Source: Lithobates sylvaticus
Lineage: Eukaryota > Chordata > Amphibia > Anura > Ranidae
Assembly (NCBI GenBank): GCA_028564925.1
Contig: CM053028.1
Location: forward strand, 620,496,739 to 620,560,738
DNA: 64,000 nt
Direction of reading: 5' to 3'
Shown here: one piece after another, positions 34,821 to 45,005 of the stretch
How the letters are laid out: each line of letters starts with the position of its first letter
Position numbering within the stretch: the stretch's first letter is position 1
Position numbers and translations under genes: made by a program
The notes under the pieces: generated by a model
What the model was told of the DNA's origin: nothing
What the model saw: the letters and a program-made list of their open reading frames with translations, nothing else
Databases searched by the model: none

Positions 34821-35340
34821 TGTCTCTTACCCACAAAAACAGTTCTTTAAAATTATACTCAATATCCTCAATGTTACCAGCTCTAGAATGGGCACACTTT
34901 TGTTAGTTCAACTAAAGGAAAGCTCAGTCCTCATATTTGTTCTGCCCTATTATTAGTACTTATTTTATTTTGTAATTACTATTTGTTGTACATAGGAACA
35001 TAGGGGATATCAGCTACTCTAAATATAGCACTTGTAAAAAAAAGTGTCCCTGAAAATATTTTTGAGAGGCTCCTGTGATATTGAAGCAGTAGTAAACTTT
35101 TCTAACATTACTACTTTTTAGAGGCCCCACAGCATATTAGCACATTAGGGTACACTTAAATTGTCAGACTGAGCCCTCCAGTGCTGTGATCAATCCAGCG
35201 GGGCCCGGGCGCTTCCATCTTCACCTGGTCTTCCTTCCGGGTTCTGTGCCTTCGGTCACTTGCCTTGGCTGGGCTGCGTCGATGTCATTCCCCACGCATG
35301 CTCATGTGCAGAGCTGGCCCCATGATGTTCTGAATCTGGC
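34821..35340. other. No gene seen
   Basis: Unique-looking A/T-rich then GC-rich sequence between the minisatellite and a Tc1 copy. Confidence 0.4.
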
Positions 35341-35927
35341 CCTGTGTGAAGCCCTCAGTTTGTTGGAGAACCTTAGTGAACAGCATCATGAAGGCCACGG
35401 AACACACCAGACAGGTCAGGGATAAAGTTGTGGAGAATCTGTCCACAGGACAACTATTAGTTGTGCGCTCCACAAATCTGGCCTTTTTGGAAGAGTGGCA
35501 AGAAGAAAGCCATTGTTGAAAGAAGGCCAAAAGAAGTCCTGTTTGCAGTTTGCGAGAAGCCATGTGGGGGACACAGCAAACATGTTGAAGAAGGTGCTCT
35601 GTTGAGATGAGACCAAAATTGAACTTTTTAGCCTAAAAGCAAAACACTATGTGTGGCAGAAAACTAACACTGCACATCACCCTGAACACACCATCCCCAC
35701 CTTGAAACATGGTGGTGGCAGCATCATGTTGGGGGGATGCTTTTCTTCAGCAGGGACAGGGAAGTTGGTCAGAGTTGATGGAAAGATGGATGGAGCCAAA
35801 TACAGGGCAGTCTTAGAAGAAAACATGTTAGAGTCTGCAAAAGACTTGAGACTGGGGCGGAGGTTCAAATTCCAGCAGGACAACAACCCTAAACATACAG
35901 CCAGAGCTACAATGGAATGGTTTAGAT

Positions 35928-36075
35928 CAGGGGTCTCCAAACTATGGCCCTCCAGTTGTTCAGGAACTACAATTCCCTTCATGCCTACTTATATCTGTGA
36001 ATGTCAAAGTTTTACAATGCCTCATGGGACGTGTAATCCCGCAACATCTGGAGGGCCATAGTTTTGAGATCCCTG
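35928..36075. mobile_element. 148-bp hAT MITE
   Basis: Inverted ends CAGGGGTCTCCAAACTATGG / its inverse ending GATCCCTG, flanked by gtttagat and gtttagtt (7 of 8 match). Inserted between codons of the Tc1 catalytic domain. Confidence 0.85.
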
Positions 36076-36298
36076 GTTTAGTTTAAAGCATATTTATGTG
36101 TTAGAATGGCCCAAAGTCCAGACCTAAATCCAATTGAGAATCTGTGGCAAGACTTGAAAATTGCTATTCACGCTTGGTGCTTTTGAGATTTTTTGCCCTT
36201 CACACAGCATTCTACAGATCATAAATGGACTTTCAATATGATGTACTGTTAATATTAAGTCTATACTTCCCTCATTGTTTCAATAAATGCTACACCAT

Positions 36299-36939
36299 CA
36301 GGGCCGGACTTACCATTGGGCTTGACTGGGCTCAAGCCCATGGGCCCCACCCAATAGGGGGCCCCACCGAGCTACATAGCTGAGTGTACTCGGCTCGGCT
36401 TGGCTCACAGTCATGCCCAGTTCCGCCCTATGATGGACATAACACCGGGACTGGGCTTGACTGTGAGGCAAGCCGAGTACACTACTCAGAGTGAACCCGA
36501 GAGCCGCCGAGAGGACCCGAGAGTCACACAGGACTCTGTTTCTCGGCGGCCCCATTTTTAAACTTCAAGACTGCAATGACAAGGCTGCAAATGACACTGG
36601 GCAAGGCTGCAAATGAGAAGGCTACACTGACAAGGCTGCAAATGACACTGGGGCAAGGCTGCAAATGACAAGGCTGCAATGACACTGGACAAGGCTGCAG
36701 ATGGATGGGCAAGGCTGCAGATGTACACTGATAAGGCTGCATTGATGGGCATTTAAATGTAAGTTTTTTTCCTTAAACTTTCCTGCTAAAGGTTTTTTTC
36801 CTTAAAATTCCCTCCTAAACTTGGGGTGTGTGTTATACGCCGCCCTGTGTTATACGCTGATAAATACGGTAATGTATAGAAGGTAGGGCCCGAAAGCGAC
36901 TCAAGCCCAGGGGCCCCCACCACCCTAAGTCCTGCCCTG
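36299..36939. mobile_element. Non-autonomous hAT element with exact 8-bp TSD
   Basis: Ends cagggccggact / agtcctgccctg, with the exact duplication tacaccat (36291-36298, 36940-36947). It sits inside the L1-type insertion, so it is the youngest layer of this nest. It carries part of the CCGTATTTATCGGC family. Confidence 0.85.
36560..36870. repeat. Right part of a ccgtatttatcggc element with minisatellite
   Basis: Minisatellite units caaggctgcaaatgacactg (about 10, irregular) lead into ttccctcctaaacttggggt and end gctgataaatacgg. The same order is seen in the complete copy at 42780-43644. Confidence 0.75.
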
Positions 36940-37241
36940 TACACCATATACGCAGTGTTCTGTTATCGGGATTCCCCTCTTCATCATATGTCTGATGTAT
37001 CCATCGCACAATTGTAATAACCTGTTTATAACCTGTTGTGACTGCTTTTCAATAAAACATTTGTAAAAAGAAAATTGCTATTCACAGACGCTCTCCATCC
37101 AATCTGACAGAGCTTGAGCTACTTTGCAAAGAAGAATGGACAAAAATATCCCTCTCTAGATATGCAAAGCTGGTAGAGACATCCCCAAAAAGACTTGCAG
37201 CTGTAATTGCAGCAAAAGGTGGTTCTACAAAGTATTGACAG

Positions 37242-37558
37242 CAGATAGCATCTGCTTCTTTCTCAAACCTCAGGAGGGGGACCTACTCATGGGTCACCAC
37301 AATGTTACAGCTGATCGGTATATACAGGATATATACTTTATATACAGTGCCATGAAAAAGTATTCATACCCCTTGACATTTTCCATTTTGTCATGATACA
37401 ACCAAAAACGTAAATGTATTTTATTGGGATTTTATGTGGTAGACCAACACAAAGGGGCACACAATTGTGAAGTGGAAGAAACATTTAAAATAGGTTTCAC
37501 ATTTTTTTTACAAAATAAATATGTGAAAAGTGTGGCATGCATTTGTGTTCAGCCCCCT
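37242..37558 (-). repeat. Right arm of the 5-kb-spaced inverted pair
   Basis: Reverse complement of 32139-32423, including ctgcttctttctcaaacctc, the gctgatcggtatata junction and the Tc1 terminus. Confidence 0.75.
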
Positions 37559-38351
37559 TTACTCCGATACCCCTAATGCGGCGTACACACAGTCGCAATT
37601 TCCGATGGAAACAGTCCAATGGGAGCTTTTCATCGGATTTTCCGACCGTGTGTATGCCCATTGGTCTTTTTCTGTCGGTATTTCCGACGGACTTTGAATT
37701 GGGAACCTGTTCTCAATTTTTCCGACGGAAAACCTTTCTATCGGATTTTCCGATCGTGTGTATGCAATTCCGACACGCAAAATTCCGACGCATGCTCGGA
37801 AACAATTCGACGCATGCTCGGAAGCATTAAACTTCCCTTTTATAGTGCTGTCGAACGTGTTTTATGCCGCTGTGTTACAGACCGTCGGAATTTGGTGTGA
37901 CCGTGTGTAGGCAAGACAGTTTGAGCGAAATTCCGTCGGAATTCCGACGGGAAAACCATCAGAGCTTTTTCCGACGAGAATTCCGACCGTGTGTACGCGG
38001 CATAACTAAAATCTAGTGGAACCAACTGCCTTCAGAAATATTGCCTTCACTTAATTAGTAAATAGTCACTCTAGATGTGCAAAGCTGGTAGAGACAGCCC
38101 CAAAAAGACTTGCAGCTGTAATTGCAGCGAAAGGTGGTTGTACAAAGTATTGACTCGGGGGGGCTGAATACAAATGTACCCCACACTTTTCACATATTTA
38201 TTTGTAAAAAATGTTGAAAAAGCATTTATCATTTTCCTTCCACTTCACAATTATGTGCCACTTTGTGTTGGTCTATCACATAAAATCCCAATAATTTACA
38301 TGTATGTTTTTGGTTGTAACATGACAAAATGTGGAAAATTTCAAGGCACTG
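37345..38351 (+). mobile_element. Non-autonomous Tc1 derivative with nested MITE
   Basis: TA-flanked; starts cagtgccatgaaaaagtatt and ends with the inverse caaggcactg. Almost all the transposase is deleted; only the end LVETAPKRLAAVIAAKGGC-like remnant (about 38085-38150) is left. A 426-bp MITE lies inside. Confidence 0.8.
37577..38002. mobile_element. Second 426-bp MITE, TAA target
   Basis: Same length, ends and TAA flanks as 10476-10901. The neighbouring Tc1 sequence 'ccccTAA' / 'TAActaaaa' rejoins when it is removed. Confidence 0.8.
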
Positions 38352-38399
38352 TATACATTACAGAACAAACAGTTCACTGTTTATTTTTCTGCTGCTTAA

Positions 38400-38874
38400 A
38401 GAGGGACTGTACCTGAATTTTTTTTTCCAAAAGCCAGCAGCTACAAATACTGCAGCTGCTGACTTTTAATAAATGGACACTTACCTGTCACAGGTTCCAG
38501 CGATGTCGGCAGCAGAGGCCGATCAATCGCTCGGCTCTCTGCTGCTGCCGGCGCCATTCTCCGTGAGGGAATCAGGAAGTGCAGCATTGCGGCTACAGTT
38601 CCCGATTCCCTACTGCGCATGCGCGAGTCGCGCAGCGCAATGAGAATCGTCCGCGCTGTCGGCTGGGACCCGTGTGTGTCCCGGCAGACACACACGGACA
38701 GCATGCCGGGACAGGAAGTGGCGTAAACTCCCGTGGGAGTTTATGCCCGGAAGTGGGTATAAATACCTGTCTTAGAATACCCCCCCCCCCTCTGAAAGGT
38801 GCCAAATGTGACACCGGAGGGGGGGGGGGAGGGTTCCAATGAGCGGAAGTTCCACTTTAGGGTGGAACCTCGCT
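38400..38874. mobile_element. TTAA-flanked element
   Basis: Between TTAA at 38396-38399 and 38875-38878. The right end gaagttccactttagggtgg is a common frog repeat end. The interior is GC-rich with no coding capacity. Confidence 0.55.
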
Positions 38875-38888
38875 TTAACTGCAAACAG

Positions 38889-39257
38889 GAAACTTTCATA
38901 GTTTCATAGTTAGTAAGGTTGAATAAAGACATCAGTCCATCCAGTTCAACCAGAGTCAGTGTCTACAACTGTCCCTATCCCTGTACATTGCACACTCACA
39001 TCGGTCCCTACCCTCAAGGAGCCCACAATCCAATGTCCCCATTCATATACTAGGGCCAGTTTTTTTGGACAGAAGCCAATTAACCTACCTGCATGTCTTT
39101 GGATTGTGGGAGGAAACCGGAGTACCCGGAGGAAACCCACGTAGGCACAGGGAGAACATGCAAACTCCAGGCAGGTAGTGTCGTGGTTGGGATTCAAACC
39201 AGCGACCCTTCTTACTGCTAGGTGAGAGTACTAACCACTACACCACTGTGCCGCCAT
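38889..39257 (-). mobile_element. tRNA-derived SINE
   Basis: On the minus strand the 5' end carries a pol III A box (tggtgtagtgg) and a B box (ggtttgaatcc, one mismatch). A conserved body (tgggtttcctccgggtactc) and a LINE-type tail (ggttgaactggatggactga) follow. It ends in tatgaaactatgaaa. The near-complete length suggests a recent copy. Confidence 0.75.
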
Positions 39258-39683
39258 AACTTTATTATATTAAACAGCAGCAACAAACATGTACCGTAAA
39301 CATTTCCATAACACTGCCATCTACTGGCTGATGTAGTTGTTGCACAAAATACATGCACAATGTATTCCAACAAAATTATTTTTTTACCCAATTTACATGT
39401 ATGTACATACTATCAAATGTTATAATATACATTGGTAGGTTTTCCAATCCGTTGTTTCTTCTATTGTGGAGAGACATTCCCTCGATACCCTGCAGCTACC
39501 AAATATATATATATATATATATATATTTTTGTTTCAAACATTTTATTGAAAATCCAATATTATAACACAACAATAATATTGACATGAAATGAACAGTGTA
39601 CAGTTAACAATACAGTTAAGGCAGTAACAGGTTTAGTACACGTACAGCTCTTGCAGCTACCAAATATTAGGAAAGGTCTAGAA
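39258..39683. other. No gene; short (TA)n
   Basis: A/T-rich sequence with a tata run at 39503-39526. Confidence 0.5.
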
Positions 39684-40701
<1,018 letters not shown>

Positions 40702-42300
40702 GTCTAGAACTTCTAGAAAAATGGATATGGTAAAACGCCCCCTACAAGCCACAGCCACTGCTTATAAAGCTCTCACAAATTCTCTTTATCCACTTGCGAA
40801 CCGCCCACCCGCACTGAACTGTGGACGGGTCGCATGCACAGGTAAAGCATTGTACTGGTACGTCACTGCCTGGTTCTGGGATTTGTGTGCGCACATACCA
40901 AAGATTCAAAGATCAGCTGCATTCAATCACAGTCCAAAGTCCTGTGTTGGCAGTTAACACAGGGCTCTGTACAGAGGGGAAAAGCTCCCTGTTGCAAAGC
41001 AGGGATAAGAAACTTGGAGATCTTTAGAGATATCTCCATAAGGAGGACCTATCACTGCCTTATTTCTATCACAAGGGATGATTACATTTCTTGTGATAGG
41101 AATAAGAGCGATAAAAAAAAAATTGAGTAAAAATAAAATAAAATGTAATAAAATAAAAAGGAAAAATTTTAAAAGCGCCCCTATCTGTCCGTGAACATGT
41201 TTGTAAATGGTGTTCACACCACATATGTGAGTTATCGCCACAAACATTACATCGAGAGCACTAATTCTAGCACTAGACCTCCTCTGTAACTCTAAACTGG
41301 TAACCTGTAAAAATGTATGAAGCATCACCTATTGAGATTTTTATGTACCGTGGTTTGGCACCATTCCACAAGCGCATGCAAATTTAACCCGTTTGCCGCC
41401 AGGTCTGTCATACGGACCTAACGGCAGGAGGGTATCACACACAATCGGGTGGCTGCAGCCACCGGGATTGTGTGTGAAACTGACAGACTCCTGCCAGTCA
41501 GGTGAGAGCATTCGGGTGGCTCCGCTGCCACCCCCGATCACTCTCACAAGCCCCGGGAACCAGCGCTCACCTCCCCCCGACGCGGTGCCCCACCATGCTT
41601 ACCGGGCTCAGCTTGCCCATCAGCGGGCCTGGGATCTCCATGGCCTGTGCCGGCTGGTAGAGGGGAAGGAAAAGAGCAGATACATGTCCGCTCTCCTCCC
41701 CTTCTTCTTGTGACCTGGAAAGCGACATCTCTGACGACACTTCTGGGTCAAGCTCTCGATGTCCCCGGCTTGCTTTGCCGAGAAAGGATGTTTTACAATG
41801 CGACCTGCATTGCAAAATATTCAGTGGAATAGAGGGGAGACATTGGGGGTCTTTTAGATCCTGCATATCTCAATAAAGAGAATCTGTCACCTAAAAATCA
41901 TCACATAGGGGACTGTTTGTCCCTATTTGATGAAAAAAAAAAAAAAAAAAGTTTAGTAAAAGAATTTTTTCTTTTATTTTTTGCAAAAAAAAATAAGTTA
42001 CACCCAAGCACATAACCCCCTCCCCCAATTTTTTTTTGAGGCACCCCCACATATACACACACAAACGTAAATGCATGCATCGGAGGGCCTACGCGTGAAA
42101 ACGTTGATAGTGATACATGTTACATATCGCCACGTATGCCAGAGCGAGAGCAATAATTCCAACACCAGACTCCTCCTCTGTAACACTAAACTGATACCTA
42201 TAGGGGGCTTTGAAGCATCACCTATAGAAAATATAGGGTAGTGAAATTTGTCGCCATTTCACAGGCGCACATAAATTTAAGGTTTGGCATGTTGGGTATC
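40702..42300. repeat. Composite of TTAA-type repeats, no gene
   Basis: Two partial copies: one from about 40790 (tccacttgcgaaccgcccac) and one from about 41388 (aacccgtttgccgccaggtc) to about 42530 (agcgaaagagttaaagc). Family phrases such as gagagcactaattctagcac recur. No gene is seen. Confidence 0.45.
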
Positions 42301-42304
42301 TGGG

Positions 42305-42412
42305 ATTGTCTGGATCAACTGTGGGTATAGGATTGTATGATATTTTTATTTTATTTTTTTATGGTTGAACTAAACGGACTTGTCTTTTCTTCAACCTAAC
42401 TATGCATCCATT
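42305..42412 (+). repeat. SINE/LINE tail fragment
   Basis: ggttgaactaaacggacttg and tcaacctaactatgc match the 3' tail of the SINE at 38889-39257 on the opposite strand. Confidence 0.5.
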
Positions 42413-42713
42413 TACTCAGTGTAACCTCATCTTTTTTTTATATTGTGTAATCTTCAGGCCTAAAATTATTTTTTAAACATGTGTGCAAAAAAAAAGCAAA
42501 AACGTCTCTGGCAGCGAAAGAGTTAAAGCATGATATGTTTAGGTATCTATTTACATGGCAAATATTTTATATTTCACAAAAAAATCGTTTTTTTTTTTTG
42601 CAGTAAAATTGAATAAAGTGTATTTTTTTCCCCAAAAAATTTTGTCTGAAAAACCACGGCGCTAATGTTATGTGAAATAAAAAAAAATAAAAAAATTTTA
42701 TTTATATTATTTT

Positions 42714-42760
<47 letters not shown>

Positions 42761-42779
42761 TTATTTGGGGTTCTAAGTA

Positions 42780-43644
42780 CCGTATTTATCGGCATATAAC
42801 ACGCACTTTTTCCCCCTTAAAATGGGGGGAAATTCGTGGGTGCGTGTTATACGCCGATACCCCAAAAAAAAAAAATGACAAAAATGGCAAGCGCCGCCGA
42901 AAAATAGCGAGCGCTGCCGAAAAAGACCGAGTCGCGGCTGAAAAAACCCGAAGTGGCGCCGGAATAGACCGAGCAGACTGTTCGGCTCTGCTTGTAGTCC
43001 CGCCTCCCTGCGCTCGCTCCGAAAAAAACAGGGAGGCGGGACCGCGAGCGGAGCTGAACAGTCGGCTCGGCCTTTTCCGGGGGCGCTTCGGTCTTTTTCA
43101 GCCGCTCTCGACGGCGGGAAATTTAAACCGGGACCGGACTTCAAATGACGCTGGCAAGTTCCAAAGAAACTGGGTAAGGCTGCAATGACGCTGGGCAAGG
43201 TTGCAATGACACTGGGCAAGGCTGCAAATGACACTGGGCAAGGCTGCAAATGACGCTGGGCAAGGTTGCAAATGACGCTGGGCAAGGCTGCAAATGACGC
43301 TGGGCAAGGCTGCAAATGACACTGGGCAAGGCTGCAAATGACACTGGGCAAGGCTGCAAATGACACTGGGCAAGGCTGCAAATGACGCTGGGCAAGGTTG
43401 CAAATGACGCTGGGCAAGGCTGCAAATGACGCTGGGCAAGGTTGCAAATGACGCTGGGCAAGGCTGCAATGACGCTGGGTAAGGCTGCAATGACGCTGGG
43501 CAAGGCTGCAAATGACGCTGGGCAAGCTGCAAATGACGCTTAAATGTAAGTTTTTTTTTTTTTCCCTAAACTTCCCTCCTAAACTTTTTTTCCTTAAAAT
43601 GCCCTCCTAAACTTGGGGTGCGTGTTATACGCCGATAAATACGG
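42780..43644. mobile_element. TA-flanked ccgtatttatcggc element
   Basis: Inverted ends ccgtatttatcggcatataa / gttatacgccgataaatacgg, flanked by TA. The pre-insertion site (ttctaagtaatttt) is visible intact nearby at about 43753. The interior holds a GC-rich block and a 22-bp minisatellite. No transposase; superfamily not assigned. Confidence 0.75.
43140..43545. repeat. 22-bp minisatellite, about 18 units
   Basis: Units like aatgacgctgggcaaggctg + ca lie inside the element above. A shorter, more diverged version is in the family member at 36560-36750. Confidence 0.9.
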
Positions 43645-43654
43645 TAATTTTGAA

Positions 43655-43701
43655 AATGTAAAAATCTACACTTTTTGCTACAAAATTACTTAGAACCCCA
43701 A

Positions 43702-43746
<45 letters not shown>

Positions 43747-43795
43747 TTGGGGTTCTAAGTAATTTTTTAGCAAAAAATGTAGATTTTTACATGTA
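43655..43795. repeat. Palindrome around a (TA)n core
   Basis: Arms of about 48 bp (atgtaaaaatctacac...acttagaaccccaaata and its inverse) flank (TA)n. The outer piece ttatttggggttctaagta is also just left of the TA-flanked element at 42760-42779. Confidence 0.75.
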
Positions 43796-43963
43796 AATAA
43801 AAAGTTCCAGAATAGGTCTTCAAGTAATTAAAGCATACACGGTCTGCTCTCAGTCTCCTAAGTGTAGTTACACAGATTTGACCACCCTGCTGCCGATTCC
43901 TGACAACTAGTAGTGAGAAGACAAAGATAGATACACACACACAACTACAGGATAATAAAGATC

Positions 43964-43969
43964 TTTATT
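43964..43969 (-). terminator. Poly(A) signal of zinc-finger gene B
   Basis: AATAAA on the minus strand, about 170 bp past the stop, within a block conserved with gene A's 3' end. Confidence 0.65.
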
Positions 43970-44139
43970 GAACTTTAGTGTGATGGTGATAAAAGAGTAG
44001 CCAGTCCAATGACAACATTAAGGTGAAAACGCTCAACCTTCGGTGTTTCAGTTGAGGTAAGTTGTTCACAAGATTTGGCACTCCTCTTATGGTAAATAGG
44101 ATCTAAACATAAACATTTTCTGAAATCCTAAGAATTCGG

Positions 44140-45005
44140 CTACTCCCCTGTGTGTACACATCGATGCCTGAGTAAGGATCTCTTCCAGGAAAAGGAGTTT
44201 CCACATTCAGAACATGAATATGGCTTCACTCCCGTGTGAGTCCTCTGGTGTGCACTGCGATTTTGCGTGGTGGCAAAACATCTCCCGCACTCAGTGCAGG
44301 GAAACGGCTTTTCCCCCGTGTGACATCTCTGGTGAATAGTAAGGCTCATTTTGTGGGGAAAACATTTTCCGCATTCAGGACATGAAAACGGCTTTTCTCC
44401 CGTGTGCACGGGCTGGTGTTTGATCAAGGCGCGTTTCGTGGCAAAACACTTTCCACATTCAGAACACGAGAACGGCTTCACTCCGGTGTGAGTTCTCTGA
44501 TGCATTACTGCCGCCGATTTCTGTCGAAAGCATCTCCCGCATTCGGGACATGAAAACGGCTTTTCTCCAGAGTGTGTTTTCTGATGTTTAATAAGAATGG
44601 TCCTCAGGCAAAAAGATTTCCCACATTCTGAACACGTATGCGGCTTTTCCCCCGTGTCAACTCTTTGGTGTCTTATAAGAGATGCTTTAGAATTATAACT
44701 TTTCCCACATTCGGAGCATGAAAATGGTTTCATTCTGCTTTGATGTTCAGCGAGAACTTTTCTAGAGGAGGAGGAACAAGTGGATGTTTTCCCCGCTCTA
44801 CCAACTGTCTGATGGGTTGTCTGGGAGAGATCTGAAAAACACTCCCCTTGAGTAGAAGAACCAGATGACAGATCTGCACCATGAGGGGTTGGATGGAGAT
44901 TTAGGGGGTTTTCTTTTAAAAAATTCGATGTGATGTAATTTTCTGTTTTAGTATATGTTAAGATAACGGGACTCTTTCTCATGTTACACTTCACGAACCG
45001 TCCAT
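44140..45005 (-). CDS. Gene B finger exon: seven fingers, first one altered
   Basis: After acceptor gtcatgcag the linker [20 protein letters not shown] leads to a Ser-rich spacer ([21 protein letters not shown]) about 22 residues longer than in gene A. Seven C2H2 units follow. In finger 1 ([21 protein letters not shown]) the last zinc ligand His is Asp, so it may not fold normally. Fingers 2-7 keep all ligands. Helix residues -1, 2, 3, 6: S-A-S-R, L-T-I-K, Q-S-A-M, T-R-A-K, H-M-S-I, T-Q-N-A, W-R-S-R. Ends ...RHRCVHTGE-stop. Confidence 0.95.

Larger units (their letters stand above)
36172..37069 (+). mobile_element. L1-type retro-insertion with 16-bp TSD
   Basis: An exact 16-bp duplication gaaaattgctattcac (36156-36171 and 37070-37085) flanks an insert that ends with AATAAA and a short A-run (aataaaacatttgtaaaaa). 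Those are hallmarks of target-primed reverse transcription. Minus its own nested hAT, the insert is only about 250 bp and non-coding: probably a 5'-truncated LINE tail or a copied transcript 3' end. Confidence 0.75.
35341..37238 (+). pseudogene. Tc1-like transposase, broken, with two insertions
   Basis: Begins MKATEHTRQVRDKVVENLST (35389), loses the middle of the DNA-binding region, then shows the catalytic domain: [18 protein letters not shown], then TLKHGGGSIMLGGC, then FQQDNNPKHTARATMEW (second Asp), then [19 protein letters not shown] (third acidic residue), ending AAVIAAKGGSTKY-stop. Split by 35928-36075 and 36172-37069. A large deletion and a stop before DETK make it inactive. Confidence 0.85.

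Noticed and set aside
38889-39257. Functional tRNA gene
   Set aside because: A and B boxes are present, but the sequence between them does not give a tRNA fold and the unit continues into a SINE body and LINE-type tail.
42773-43532. 250-codon frame with QRHLQPCPASFAALPSV repeats
   Set aside because: 22-bp minisatellite inside a TA-flanked element.
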